Source of the DNA: Mycolicibacterium senegalense
Lineage (GTDB): Bacteria > Actinomycetota > Actinomycetes > Mycobacteriales > Mycobacteriaceae
Reading direction: 5' to 3'
DNA: 64,000 nucleotides
NCBI RefSeq assembly: GCF_019645875.1
Contig: NZ_CP081000.1
Span: 248,001-312,000 of the forward strand
Both the position numbers and the translations under genes were made by a program. Positions 1 to 9,091 of this stretch are shown here, in pieces. How positions within the stretch are numbered: position 1 is the stretch's first letter; each line of letters opens with the position of its first letter. A model generated the notes under the pieces. That model was not told the DNA's origin, ran no database searches, and worked only from the letters and a program-made list of their open reading frames with translations.

Positions 1-52
1 TCGCGACGGGAAATCCGCGCATCTCTCGATTCGCGGACGTCGGGCGCCAACG

Positions 53-2911
53 TCACTTCGCCTCCTCCAGCATTGCTACCGCAACTGACAGGCAGCGCTG
101 CCTGACCTTCTCCCATTCGGCAGCTGCATCCGGGTCCGACATCACGAAGTCGTGCTCATCGGACGGCTGCGGGTCGGCCAGCCGGCGCACCAGCTGCGTG
201 GCGACCCATCTGCTCGTCGGGTTCTGCCCACAGTAATACCGGTCCATGCCCGACAACACCAGAGCTGCAGTTTCGGTTTCTACCGAATCGACGAGATCAG
301 CAAACTCTTCATAGTCCTTGGCGCTGTTACGGCACATGATCAGATAACTTTTCAGCCGCAGTGTTTCGGCGCCGGTCGGGATCTGCAGCCGGTCCCCGGT
401 CGGCAGTTGCACATTGGTGGTCTCCACCGGGCCGAGCCGCTCCATCGGTGCCCGCCCCGCATCTGCCTCGGTCTCCAATGCGTCGACGGCCACCGAGAGC
501 CGGCCTCGCCACATGGTGACCGGATGTACGCCCGGGCACCGCTTGGGGCCACCGGGCCGCCGGGCCGCCAGCCGCGATGACGGTTTGCTGCAACCACTGA
601 ACGCCAGTGGGTCCGCGACGATGATGGTTTGCGGCGCAAGGTGTTTCATCTTGGCGGCGGTGCGCACCATCATGCGCAGGTCCGATCCGCTCGGCCCCAG
701 GGCGGAGATGTCGTCGGGAATGATCACCAGGTCGGTGACCTCGACCTTGGGTAGCGGCTTCTCGAAATCGACCTCGGGCAGCAGCCGATCCAGCCAGTGC
801 GGCAGCCACCAGTTCCACTCGTCGAACATGGCCATCAGTGCGGGCACCAGGATCAGCCGGACCACGGTCGCGTCGACGGCGATGGCCACCGCGCACGCCA
901 CCCCGAGCTGTGCCACCAGCGGCATGCCGGCAAAAGCGAACCCGATGAACACCGCGATCATGATCAGTGCGGCGCTGGTGATGGTGCGCGCGCTCGTGCT
1001 GACGCCGTAGGCCACCGCGTCGCGGGTGCTGTTGGTTTGCAGGAACCGTTCCCGGATCCGGGTGAGCAAAAAGATCTCGTAGTCCATCGACAGGCCGAAG
1101 GTCATCGCCAGGACGAGCGGCGGGACCGTGCTGTCGAGGGAGCTGATCTTCTCGAAGCCCAGGCCTTCGAACCAGCCCCACTGGAAGACGACCACCAGGC
1201 TGCCGTAGGCCGCGGCCACCGACAGCACGGTCATCAGCACGCCCTTGAGCGCCAGGAACACCGACCGGATCGACACCAGCAGCATCACGAACGCGATCAA
1301 CGCGACGAACAGGAACACCAGCGGCTGGGTACTGGAGACCCGGTCGTCGAAGTCTTTGATGAGCGCTGTCGGCCCGCCGACGTCGACCCGCGCATCCGAG
1401 CCCGCGGCCTGCGGCAGTTTGTCGCGCATCCAGTCGATGGACTCGCGGGCCGCCAGATCCTCGGGGTCGACCTTCAGCACCGCCGACAGCAGTGCGCTGT
1501 TGTTGTTGTCGGAGAACACCGGCGGCTGCACGGTCTGCACGTTGGGTGCCCGCGTCATCTCCTGGCGCACCGCGTCGAGCGCGGCGGTGCCGTTGGAAGA
1601 CGACGCGTCCCCGTTGGGGAAGGTCACCAGCACGCGCACGGGACCCAGCGCTCCGGGGCCCAGCGCGTCCGCGGCCGCGTTGACCCCGCCGCGGATCTCG
1701 TGGGTGGGTTCGAACTGGCGCTGCATGCTGTTGCCCAGCACCATGCCGAAGGCCGGTGCCGCCAGGATCAGCAACAGGATCGTCGCGGCGACGGCCGACG
1801 CCCACGGCCGGCGCATCACCGCGCCGGTCCAGCGGGTCCAGAACCGTGACTGCGTCGCCTCGGCGCGCCGGGACCAATGCAGGTACGACGAGCGCTTGGC
1901 TGCCGCGCTGCCGAACGTCGCCAGTACGGCCGGGGTCAGGGTGGTAGAGGTCAGCACCGCGACGGCGACGGCCAGGATCGCGCCGGTGGCCATCGACACC
2001 AGCACCGGCGTGTTGATGAGGTAGATGCCGGTGACCGAGGCGATGACGGTGAGTCCCGAGAGGGCCACCGCCAGGCCGGACGTGGACATCGCCGCGTCGA
2101 CCGCATCGGCCGGATCACGCCCCGCACGCAGCTCCTCGCGGTAGCGCATGAGGATGAACAGGGAGTAGTCGATGGCCAGGGCGATGCCGAACATCGACAC
2201 CGTCGACGTGACGAACACGCTCATCTGCGTGTACATCGACAGCAGGTAAACCAAGCCCATGGTCACCACGACCGTGCAGATGCCGAGCACGAGTGGCAGT
2301 GCCGCGGCGGCCAGTGAGCCGAACACCGCCAGCAGCACGATCAACACGATCGGCAGGTTCCATTTCTCGGCCGCGGCGATGTCGTGCTTGGTGGCCTGGG
2401 TCGCGGCGGCACCGAGTGCGCCCTGCCCGATGACGTAGAACTTGACCTTGCCGTTCTCGCTCTCGCCCGGCTCTTCGCCGTGCACCCCGACCTTCTGGCG
2501 CAGCTGCTTGGCCACGTCCACCGCGCCGGTGTTGTTGAAGTCCAGCTGCAGGGTGATGACGTACGGCCGGTCGGGCTGCGGGGCCGGCTGCTGGGGGTTC
2601 GGCACGATCTTGACGCTGGGTACCTCGCCCGCGATCTTCTCCAGCCACACCACCGCGGCATTCATGTCCTGGAACGAGGCGTCGGCGCGGGGAGCCGCGA
2701 TCAAGGCAAGCGGGGACGCGCCCTGGTCCGGGAAGTGTTCCTCGAGTTGCCGCTGGACGTGGAGCGACTGTGAACCTTCGACGTCGAACCCGCCGCCGGT
2801 GAGATTCGACGACTGGTTGATCGCGAGGTAGATCGAGGGCACCAGTAGCAACAACCATGTCGCGAAAACCGCCCAGCGGAATCTGCGCAGATAGCTGCTC
2901 AAGCGCATCAT
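53..2911 (-). CDS. mmpL11: MmpL11, RND/MMPL family lipid transporter
   Basis: Inner-membrane RND transporter of the MmpL3/MmpL11 type. In mycobacteria MmpL11 exports cell-envelope lipids (monomeromycolyl diacylglycerol, mycolate wax ester) and has been linked to haem uptake. The chosen start gives 952 residues beginning MMRLSSYLRRFRW, followed by the first membrane helix. An upstream in-frame ATG at 3046 would add 45 residues without membrane-protein character, so I reject it. There are two MMPL halves, each with a periplasmic porter loop and a helix cluster. The proton-relay Asp-Tyr pairs are visible as AIDYSLF (D248, Y249) and SMDYEIF in the second half. A cytosolic C-terminal domain of roughly 200 residues follows. 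It is divergent from the haemophore gene, exactly as in the Rv0202c/Rv0203 arrangement. Confidence 0.95.
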   Translation of the reverse strand: MMRLSSYLRRFRWAVFATWLLLLVPSIYLAINQSSNLTGGGFDVEGSQSLHVQRQLEEHFPDQGASPLALIAAPRADASFQDMNAAVVWLEKIAGEVPSVKIVPNPQQPAPQPDRPYVITLQLDFNNTGAVDVAKQLRQKVGVHGEEPGESENGKVKFYVIGQGALGAAATQATKHDIAAAEKWNLPIVLIVLLAVFGSLAAAALPLVLGICTVVVTMGLVYLLSMYTQMSVFVTSTVSMFGIALAIDYSLFILMRYREELRAGRDPADAVDAAMSTSGLAVALSGLTVIASVTGIYLINTPVLVSMATGAILAVAVAVLTSTTLTPAVLATFGSAAAKRSSYLHWSRRAEATQSRFWTRWTGAVMRRPWASAVAATILLLILAAPAFGMVLGNSMQRQFEPTHEIRGGVNAAADALGPGALGPVRVLVTFPNGDASSSNGTAALDAVRQEMTRAPNVQTVQPPVFSDNNNSALLSAVLKVDPEDLAARESIDWMRDKLPQAAGSDARVDVGGPTALIKDFDDRVSSTQPLVFLFVALIAFVMLLVSIRSVFLALKGVLMTVLSVAAAYGSLVVVFQWGWFEGLGFEKISSLDSTVPPLVLAMTFGLSMDYEIFLLTRIRERFLQTNSTRDAVAYGVSTSARTITSAALIMIAVFIGFAFAGMPLVAQLGVACAVAIAVDATVVRLILVPALMAMFDEWNWWLPHWLDRLLPEVDFEKPLPKVEVTDLVIIPDDISALGPSGSDLRMMVRTAAKMKHLAPQTIIVADPLAFSGCSKPSSRLAARRPGGPKRCPGVHPVTMWRGRLSVAVDALETEADAGRAPMERLGPVETTNVQLPTGDRLQIPTGAETLRLKSYLIMCRNSAKDYEEFADLVDSVETETAALVLSGMDRYYCGQNPTSRWVATQLVRRLADPQPSDEHDFVMSDPDAAAEWEKVRQRCLSVAVAMLEEAK

Positions 2912-3179
2912 GAACTGCTGGATGCGAGGTCCCCGCTTTCTCCCCCCAACGTGGCTGGGCGTGTCCTGGCTCGTGTCAGCGAGAGCGTACCTCCACCGGT
3001 GTAATGTGGCTCGCTCTCTGCAGGTTCTGAGATCTCGCTGAGACATCTCACAGCTGGCATCCGTACCGTTGCCGGGGTTGTCGGCCTGGCTGTGCTAACG
3101 GATTCGCCCGGCCCGGCGACATAGCCAAGGACGACCCCGGCTGACGCATGCGCCGGGGCCCACGCCGAAGGAGTACCCC

Positions 3180-3737
3180 ATGCAACCGACCAACGGTGGA
3201 CTGCGCCGCGGTCTGGCCGTCGCGCTCGCGGTGACGGGCGTCGGCGGTGCGATGGTGGCCGCATTCATGGTCCCGTCCGCCACGGCTGCGACCGATCCGT
3301 GTGCCGCCAGCGAGGTCGCCCGCACGGCGGGCAGTGTGGCCACCAACATCGGCAATTACCTGGACACGCATCCGCAGACCAACCAGGCCCTGACCACCAT
3401 CAGCCAGCAGCAGGCCGGGCCGGAGTCGATCGCCGCGCTCAAGACGTATTTCGACGCCAACCCGCAGGCCGCCAAGGACATGCAGCGGTTGCAGCAGCCG
3501 CTGGCCAATTTGGGTACGCGCTGCAAGTTGCCGGTCAGCCTGCCGCAACTGATGGGCCTGGCGTCGGCCGCCCAACAGGGCGGCGGGACGGCCGCCGGTG
3601 GTTTGCCGGGCGGGTTGCCCTCGGCGCAGAACGTCGGGGTGCCCCGCGCCGCGGTGCCCGCACAATCCTCGCCGGCCGCGGCGGTGACGGCGGGCTCCGG
3701 TCCGCTTCCGGGCCCCGCGACGTCCTCGACCCGCTAG
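3180..3737 (+). CDS. Secreted haemophore-like haem-binding protein (Rv0203 family)
   Basis: Secreted protein of 185 residues with a Sec-type signal peptide (about residues 1-36, ending ATA-AT). The mature part fits the mycobacterial haemophore fold (MHB, Pfam PF16525): a cysteine after the signal (DPCAAS), a helix with YLDTHPQTNQ, a second helix with YFDANPQAAKD, and a closing cysteine (GTRCKLP). The two cysteines probably form a disulfide. Rv0203, the family prototype, binds haem outside the cell and passes it to MmpL3/MmpL11 loops. The position between mmpL11 and mmpL3 supports the same role. A strong ribosome site (GAAGGAG) precedes the ATG. The last 60 residues are a low-complexity Gly/Pro/Ala/Ser tail not seen in the neighbouring paralog. 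Confidence 0.85.
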   Translation: MQPTNGGLRRGLAVALAVTGVGGAMVAAFMVPSATAATDPCAASEVARTAGSVATNIGNYLDTHPQTNQALTTISQQQAGPESIAALKTYFDANPQAAKDMQRLQQPLANLGTRCKLPVSLPQLMGLASAAQQGGGTAAGGLPGGLPSAQNVGVPRAAVPAQSSPAAAVTAGSGPLPGPATSSTR

Positions 3738-3901
3738 GCCGGCCGCCGTCGCGTCGCCGTGAGCGACATCGTTGAACTGCGGATTCATCGGGCGGCGCGG
3801 CGGTTTGCGCGCAAGGCAGGAAAGTCGTCAAGGATTCTGCTTAGCTTTCCTTCAGCCGTTAACCGTCTGGGGTTGCGGCCTCCCCATACCGATGAAGGAG
3901 C

Positions 3902-4291
3902 TTGACCATGTTGCTCTCGGCCCGTAATGCGCGGCGCGTGGTAGCTGGCGTGGCCGGCGCCGGCGCTGTAGCCGGTGCGATGCTGTTCGGCGCCATCCCG
4001 TCGGCGCTGGCCGACGACCCGGCGAACAACCCCCCCAACTGCAGCGCTGCCGACCTGGCCGGTGTGGCTTCCGGGGTGTCGGCATCGACCTCGGCATACC
4101 TGTTCACCCACCCCGACGTGAACAACTTCTTCACCAGCCTTGAGGGCCTGCCGCGCGAAGAGGTCAAGACCAAGGTGCACGACTACCTCGAAGCAAACCC
4201 GCAGACCAAGGCCGAGCTGACCGGTATCCGCCAGCCGCTGGTAGACCTGAAGAACCGCTGCGGCGAAGCTCCGGCTCCCTCCATCCCGTAA
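3902..4291 (+). CDS. Second haemophore-like haem-binding protein
   Basis: Short secreted paralog (129 residues) of the preceding gene. The signal peptide is residues 1-35 (ALA-DDP). The mature domain has the same layout: [15 protein letters not shown], then a helix with [11 protein letters not shown], then [12 protein letters not shown], and a final Cys (KNRCGEA). Length and lack of a tail make it closer to the M. tuberculosis Rv0203 form than the 185-residue copy. An AAGGAG ribosome site lies 8 bases before the ATG. The 164 bases separating the two haemophore genes hold no further ORF I can support, so each may have its own promoter. The likely role is extracellular haem binding or transfer to MmpL11/MmpL3, inferred from family and synteny. 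Confidence 0.85.
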   Translation: MTMLLSARNARRVVAGVAGAGAVAGAMLFGAIPSALADDPANNPPNCSAADLAGVASGVSASTSAYLFTHPDVNNFFTSLEGLPREEVKTKVHDYLEANPQTKAELTGIRQPLVDLKNRCGEAPAPSIP

Positions 4292-4334
4292 CCGAGTGCG
4301 GGTGGAAGCAACCCCCGCCAGCGGTGAAGGACAC

Positions 4335-5036
4335 GTGACGCCCGAGAGTGTTAACCGCACGGTGCTGATGGTCGACGACGACCCGGATGTGCGTACCTCG
4401 GTAGCCCGCGGACTGCGGCATTCGGGGTTCGACGTCCGGGTCGCGGCGTCCGGCAAGGAGGCGCTGCGCCTGTTGTCGAACGAGTCACACGACGCGCTCG
4501 TCCTCGACGTCCAGATGCCGGAGCTCGACGGTGTCGCCGTGGTCACCGCGCTGCGCGCCTTGGGCAACGACATTCCGATCTGCGTGCTTTCGGCCCGCGA
4601 CACGGTCAACGACCGCATCGCGGGGCTGGAAGCCGGCGCCGACGACTACCTGACGAAACCGTTCGACCTCGGCGAGCTGGTCGCCCGGCTCAACGCGTTG
4701 CTGCGCCGGGCCAGCCACACCGATCGTCAGTCGGACACCATGACCGTCGGGGCGTTGACCATCGACACCGCCCGCCGGCTGGTGTTCGTCGCCGGGGAAC
4801 GCGTGGACCTGACCAAGCGCGAGTTCGATCTGCTGGCAGTGCTGGCCGAGAACACGGGTGTGGTGCTGTCCAGGCAGCGGCTTCTCGAGCTGGTCTGGGG
4901 ATACGACTTCGACGTGGACACCAACGTGGCCGACGTCTTCATCTCGTACCTGCGGCGCAAGCTGGAAGGGCCCGACGTTCCACGCGTCATCCACACCGTT
5001 CGCGGAATCGGATACGTACTGCGCGAAGATGCCTGA
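4335..5036 (+). CDS. OmpR-family response regulator (PrrA-like)
   Basis: Two-component response regulator of 233 residues. The receiver domain (residues 8-120) has the acidic pair DDD at 14-16, phospho-acceptor D58 in VLDVQMP and K108 in LTKPF. A winged-helix OmpR-type DNA-binding domain follows (about 133-230, ending [12 protein letters not shown]). I chose the GTG at 4335 because AAGGA sits just upstream; an in-frame upstream start at 4296 would add 13 residues. It lies 24 bases before a histidine kinase strongly resembling mycobacterial PrrB, so the pair looks like a PrrAB paralog. This pair is absent from the corresponding M. tuberculosis block, which goes from Rv0203 to Rv0204c. Target genes cannot be read from the sequence; the haemophore and mmpL neighbours are obvious candidates. 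Confidence 0.9.
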   Translation: MTPESVNRTVLMVDDDPDVRTSVARGLRHSGFDVRVAASGKEALRLLSNESHDALVLDVQMPELDGVAVVTALRALGNDIPICVLSARDTVNDRIAGLEAGADDYLTKPFDLGELVARLNALLRRASHTDRQSDTMTVGALTIDTARRLVFVAGERVDLTKREFDLLAVLAENTGVVLSRQRLLELVWGYDFDVDTNVADVFISYLRRKLEGPDVPRVIHTVRGIGYVLREDA

Positions 5037-5060
5037 GGTCATCATGAGAACCGGGGTCAG

Positions 5061-6401
5061 GTGCGACTTTTCAGCCTGATCCGCTCGGCGTCGTTGCGTA
5101 CCAGGGTCGCGGTGGCCTCGGCGCTGGCGGCTGCGGCCGTGGTGGCGGTGTTCACCATCCTGACGTCAGTGGTGCTGGCCAACAACGACTCCGCACAGTT
5201 GGACCGCCGACTCGATTCGATCGTCGATGCCAGCATCAGCCCCGAGCATCTGCAGGATCCCACGCGCGGGGTGCTGACCACCGGCCGCTCGCGTTCGACG
5301 GGGCAGGTGGTGTTCCAGCGGGGTTTCCAGTTGCCTGTGCTGCCGCTGGGTACCGAGACCGTCGAGGTGAACGGTGTCGATTACCGGGTGCGCACCGTCT
5401 ACGTGGACCAGCACGGCGGAGTGCTGATGTCCATCGGTATCCGCGCCGACAGTATCTTGTTGAGCCCCAACAGAATTCCGCTGTACATCGGTTTCGGCGT
5501 GGCCACCGTGCTGGTGGCCGGCGGGCTGGGGTGGCTGCTGGCCGGGCCGGCCATCCGGCCGCTGCGCAAGCTCACCGAACACACCTCGAAACTGGACAGC
5601 GGCACCGACACGATGCCCAAGGTGCGCGGTGTGCGGGAGGCCGAGGACCTGTCGGAGGCCATGGCGGGGATGCTCACCAGATTGGCCGCCGCGCAGCGTG
5701 CCACCACCAATTCCCTTCAGGCCGCCCAGGATTTCGCCGCCAACGCCGCCCACGAACTGCGTACGCCGCTCACCGCGATGCGTGCCGACCTGGACACGCT
5801 GCGGATCCACAATCTGCCGGAATCAGAGCGCGACGAAGTGGTGGCCGACCTGTCCAGGGCGCAGCGCCGGGTCGAGGCGATCATCACCGCGCTGGGCCAG
5901 CTCGCTTCGGGGCAGTTGGCACAGGCCGAGGACCGTGAACTGATCGATATCGCCGACCTGCTCGACCGGGTGGTCAGGGAGAGCGCCAGAGGCAGTGAGC
6001 ATGTCCAGATCGACGTGCAGGTGGCCGACGACGTCGGCCTGGTGATGGGTTGGCCCGGCGGGCTGCGCATCGCGGTGGACAACCTGGTGCGCAACGCCAT
6101 CATCCACGGTGAGGCCACCCGCATCGCACTGACCGCTCACCGCGGTGACGGGCACCTGGTCATCACCGTCGACGACAACGGCCGCGGCTTGCCGGTCGAA
6201 GAGCACGAGACGGTACTGGGACGCTTCCGCCGGGGTAGCACCGCGATGGCCGGCGGTTCCGGACTCGGGCTGGCCCTGGTGGCCCAGCAGGCTCAGTTGC
6301 ACGGCGGTGAGATCACGTTGTCGCACGGCCCGCTGGGTGGTCTTCGTGCCGTTCTGACAGTGGCCCTGTCGCCGACGGGGGATGCGACTCAGGCGGATTG
6401 A
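5061..6401 (+). CDS. Sensor histidine kinase (PrrB-like)
   Basis: Membrane histidine kinase of 446 residues with a GTG start. It has a first membrane helix at about 14-38, an extracytoplasmic sensor of about 100 residues, a second helix at about 140-162 and HAMP at about 163-215. The H-box HELRTPL contains the phospho-acceptor H231. The catalytic ATPase domain shows N-box NLVRNAI (341-347), G1 DDNGRG (371-376) and G2 GGSGLGLAL. Its H-box region and C-terminal GLALVAQQAQLHGG closely match my recollection of M. tuberculosis PrrB. It is probably cotranscribed with the response regulator 24 bases upstream. The 3' end overlaps the convergent DUF3054 gene by 13 bases. The signal sensed is unknown. 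Confidence 0.9.
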   Translation: MRLFSLIRSASLRTRVAVASALAAAAVVAVFTILTSVVLANNDSAQLDRRLDSIVDASISPEHLQDPTRGVLTTGRSRSTGQVVFQRGFQLPVLPLGTETVEVNGVDYRVRTVYVDQHGGVLMSIGIRADSILLSPNRIPLYIGFGVATVLVAGGLGWLLAGPAIRPLRKLTEHTSKLDSGTDTMPKVRGVREAEDLSEAMAGMLTRLAAAQRATTNSLQAAQDFAANAAHELRTPLTAMRADLDTLRIHNLPESERDEVVADLSRAQRRVEAIITALGQLASGQLAQAEDRELIDIADLLDRVVRESARGSEHVQIDVQVADDVGLVMGWPGGLRIAVDNLVRNAIIHGEATRIALTAHRGDGHLVITVDDNGRGLPVEEHETVLGRFRRGSTAMAGGSGLGLALVAQQAQLHGGEITLSHGPLGGLRAVLTVALSPTGDATQAD

Positions 6402-6754
6402 CGGCGCCGCAGTGCCGCGAACGCGGCCCGCCAGCCCAGCAACAGCGCCGCGGTCACCAGCGAGGCGACGACGATGAAGCTGACCGCCACCCCGGCCGAG
6501 GTCAGTTTGCGTAACACCATGCCGACCACCACGGTGCTGACCCACACCACCACCCCGGTGGGTGCCAACGACGTCGGCCGCTGCCACCCGCGCGCGAGCG
6601 GCCAGCCCACCAGCGTGCCGGTCAGGAACGGCCAGGCCGTCTCGGCGACCCCCGCCACGGTGATGCCCTCGGCGTGGCTGCGCCGTCCGATGGTGCAGAA
6701 CACCACCACGCAGATCAGGTCGGCCACCAACGCCGTGCCGCTAGCTCGTCGCAT
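6389..6754 (-). CDS. DUF3054 family membrane protein
   Basis: Small integral membrane protein of 121 residues with about four predicted helices. The conserved N-terminal pattern GRRSHAEG followed by TAWPFLTGTLVGW is characteristic of the DUF3054 family found across actinobacteria and haloarchaea. No biochemical function is known to me. The ATG overlaps the 3' end of the upstream M23 lipoprotein gene by 14 bases, so the two are probably translated from one message. The basic C-terminus (RRRQSA) would face the cytoplasm under the positive-inside rule. Confidence 0.85.
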   Translation of the reverse strand: MRRASGTALVADLICVVVFCTIGRRSHAEGITVAGVAETAWPFLTGTLVGWPLARGWQRPTSLAPTGVVVWVSTVVVGMVLRKLTSAGVAVSFIVVASLVTAALLLGWRAAFAALRRRQSA

Positions 6755-7940
6755 ATGTCATCACATCCAGTACCAGTGGGCTGACGTCGGTTTGGTCGCG
6801 CTCGGCGAAGCCCGGTTGCCGTGCGGCCGGCTTGCCGTCGAACAGTGCGTCGGCGGCGGCCAGTGAGGTGAGCCGCGAATCGAGCCGGAACGATTTGAAG
6901 GTAAATGGTAAGCCATTGGACGCCAACGGATCCGGGCCGTCCATGACATGGAAGTGCAGGTGCGGTGCGTCGGAGTTGCCGGAGTTGCCCAAGGCACCGA
7001 TGACCTGCCCGGTGCTGAGTTTGTCACCGGGCTTGACTTTGAGGCTGTTCGGTTGCAGGTGGGCGTAGAAGGCGTAGTTGCCGTCGCCGATGTCCTGCAC
7101 GATGTGGTTGCCGCCGTACTGCTGCAGCGTGAGGTCGCGCGGCGTCACGCCGGGGACCTGCTCGTTCAGGCCGTCGAGCACCGCCACCACGGGCCCGTCG
7201 GCCACCGCGTGGATCTCCGCGCCGAAGTAGGGGTAGCTCTGCACCTTGGCGCGGTCTCCGGCGTACAGTCGCCCGTCGGCGCCGAGCTGCACGTAGTCGA
7301 TCGCGAATCGTTCTGCGGCCCAGACTTTTCCGTTGATGGGATTGAGCGCCATCCGGTGCGGGGTCATGTCGCAGCAGCTGTTGGCGTCCACCCAGTTGTC
7401 GCCGGTCAGCGGCGGGGCGATGGACACCGGCTTGCGGGTCTGAACCGACACCGGAGCCACTGACTCGGTCAGGGTCGGCGGTACCAGTGGCGGCATGGGC
7501 CTGGCCACGGTGATCGCGAGTTCGTGGGTGAGCTCGGTCGGCACCTGGGCCGGGTCGTCGGCGACGACATCCAGCCACACGTAAGCGCTCTGGCCGGGGT
7601 TGAGGACGTTGGTTCCGGCTGCGGAGTTACCGACCGCCCTGGTCCAGTACTTGAGGCTGTCCCCGGACAACGTGAGGAGCTTGCGGTCGGCCGTCGCGGC
7701 GCTCAGCGAGTTGAGCGTGACCGTGCCCGGTGAGGTGTTGGTCAGCATGAGTTCATAGGCCAAGTGGGTGCGGCCATCGGTCGCTGCGACCGGAACCGGT
7801 TCTGCCAGAACCGATCCCACCACCGGAGTGACTACGGGCGGGGCCGTGGTGGTTGTGGTGGACTCAGACTGTGGAGCCTGTGCCGACGAGCACCCGGCCA
7901 CGATCAGGGCGAGCACTGCGATCGGATACCGGACTCGCAT
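6741..7940 (-). CDS. Lipoprotein with M23 (LytM-type) peptidase domain
   Basis: Predicted lipoprotein of 399 residues. The signal peptide ends in a lipobox (LIVAGC, Cys17), followed by a Ser/Thr/Pro linker. Residues 30-170 form an Ig-like or DUF-type beta region. The C-terminal part (about 260-370) is an M23/LytM domain, with the terminal signature HLHFHV and the preceding GNSGNSDAP. M23 enzymes are zinc endopeptidases acting on peptidoglycan cross-links. Whether all zinc ligands are present is unclear: HLHFH is visible, but the usual upstream HxxxD is not obvious (nearest are FAIDYV and AEIHAVADG). It could therefore be a non-catalytic LytM factor. It sits on the outer face of the cytoplasmic membrane in an apparent minus-strand unit with its neighbours. 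Confidence 0.8.
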   Translation of the reverse strand: MRVRYPIAVLALIVAGCSSAQAPQSESTTTTTAPPVVTPVVGSVLAEPVPVAATDGRTHLAYELMLTNTSPGTVTLNSLSAATADRKLLTLSGDSLKYWTRAVGNSAAGTNVLNPGQSAYVWLDVVADDPAQVPTELTHELAITVARPMPPLVPPTLTESVAPVSVQTRKPVSIAPPLTGDNWVDANSCCDMTPHRMALNPINGKVWAAERFAIDYVQLGADGRLYAGDRAKVQSYPYFGAEIHAVADGPVVAVLDGLNEQVPGVTPRDLTLQQYGGNHIVQDIGDGNYAFYAHLQPNSLKVKPGDKLSTGQVIGALGNSGNSDAPHLHFHVMDGPDPLASNGLPFTFKSFRLDSRLTSLAAADALFDGKPAARQPGFAERDQTDVSPLVLDVMTYATS

Positions 7941-7949
7941 GGACGTCTC

Positions 7950-9020
7950 CTACCGCTCGGGTTCGGGTTTCGGGCAGTCTGGATCGGCGTCCTTCTCGGT
8001 GCGGAACATGAAGAAGAACACCACCCAGCCGATCGCCGAGATGAAGATCCAGCTGACCAGCCGGTAGATGAGCATCGCCGAGATGGCCGAGGCCAGCGTC
8101 AGACCGGAGGAGACCAGCCCGGGCACCAGTACGGCCTCCACCACCAGCAGCCCACCCGGCATCAACGGGATGGCCCCCACCGCACGGGCCGCCGCGTAGG
8201 CCACCGTGACGCCGGCCAGAGACGGATGCCCACCCGCGGCGTAGCAGGCGAACGCCAGGCAGGCCACGTCGGCGATCCAGTTGAACATCGACCAGCTGAA
8301 CGCCACCGCGAGATCGCGCCGGCCCAGGCTGACCGACTCCAGCTGCCGCAGGATCTCCCGCCATTTGGCCAGGCCGGTGTCTGACGGTTTGCCACGCAAC
8401 GAGTTGACCGAGGACAGCACCTTGACCCCGATCCCGTCGATCAGCTCGGGTCTGGTGGCCACGGCCTGGGCCAGCAGGATGATCGCCAGGAAAGCGCCGA
8501 GGGAGAAGATCAGCGAGAGCGGGTTCTTGCTGGCACCCAGCAGCAGTGCGCCGCCGAGGCCCAGCAGCGCCAGCCCCACGACCTGCAGCACGCCCGACAT
8601 CACCAGCTGCCACGAAGCCACCAGCGGCGAGGCGCCCCAGATGCGTTGTTGGCGGTAGACGAAGGTCGCCGAAAGCACGGGCCCGCCCGGCATCGTGGTC
8701 GACAGTGCATTGCCCGCGTAGAACGCGGCCTCCGAACGCCACTGCTTGACGGGCACTCCGGCCGAGCGCAGCAGGGTCCGCTGGATCTGGGCGAAGCTGT
8801 GCATCGAGGCCATCGCGGCACCGACCGCCGCCAGCACCCACCAGGCATCGGCCGTCAGCAGGCTGCGCCAGGCTTTGGCCAACTGATCCCAGACCAGGGT
8901 CACCTCGACGGCGAGCACGGTGACCGCGAGAGCGATGACCACCCATCGCGCCCACCAGTACTTGCCGCGCGTGGAGGCGGCCCGGACCCGAGCGGTGTCG
9001 GCCGGCGCGTCCTGTGACAC
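7950..9020 (-). CDS. Flippase-like/UPF0104 integral membrane protein (Rv0204c-like)
   Basis: Polytopic membrane protein of 356 residues with about eight helices. It resembles the lysylphosphatidylglycerol synthase transmembrane/YbhN superfamily (UPF0104), with the typical stretches NALSTTMPGGPVLSATFVYRQQ and AIPLMPGGLLVVEAVLVPGL. Members flip or modify lipids or polyprenyl carriers. Position between haemophore and AI-2E-type genes corresponds to Rv0204c in M. tuberculosis. It ends 9 bases before the lipoprotein start, so the two are likely cotranscribed. The lipid substrate is unknown; the mmpL context suggests envelope biogenesis. Confidence 0.8.
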   Translation of the reverse strand: MSQDAPADTARVRAASTRGKYWWARWVVIALAVTVLAVEVTLVWDQLAKAWRSLLTADAWWVLAAVGAAMASMHSFAQIQRTLLRSAGVPVKQWRSEAAFYAGNALSTTMPGGPVLSATFVYRQQRIWGASPLVASWQLVMSGVLQVVGLALLGLGGALLLGASKNPLSLIFSLGAFLAIILLAQAVATRPELIDGIGVKVLSSVNSLRGKPSDTGLAKWREILRQLESVSLGRRDLAVAFSWSMFNWIADVACLAFACYAAGGHPSLAGVTVAYAAARAVGAIPLMPGGLLVVEAVLVPGLVSSGLTLASAISAMLIYRLVSWIFISAIGWVVFFFMFRTEKDADPDCPKPEPER

Positions 9021-9091
9021 GCCCTACAGGGTAACCGCGCAGGTCGTGTCGACATCACCGCTTGCTGGGCGCGCCGCATTACGCTACCGAA

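Noticed and set aside
1..52. Terminator or further gene at the left edge
   Set aside because: Only 52 bases precede the mmpL11 stop; a weak inverted pattern around TCGCG is not convincing.
327..1877. 516-residue open frame on the minus strand inside mmpL11
   Set aside because: It lies in another frame of the well-conserved mmpL11 gene and reads as Arg/Gly/Asp-rich sequence typical of GC-rich shadow frames.
2912..3046. N-terminal extension of MmpL11 to the ATG at 3046
   Set aside because: The 45 extra residues are Arg-rich with no similarity to the MmpL N-terminus, and family proteins begin at MMRLSS.
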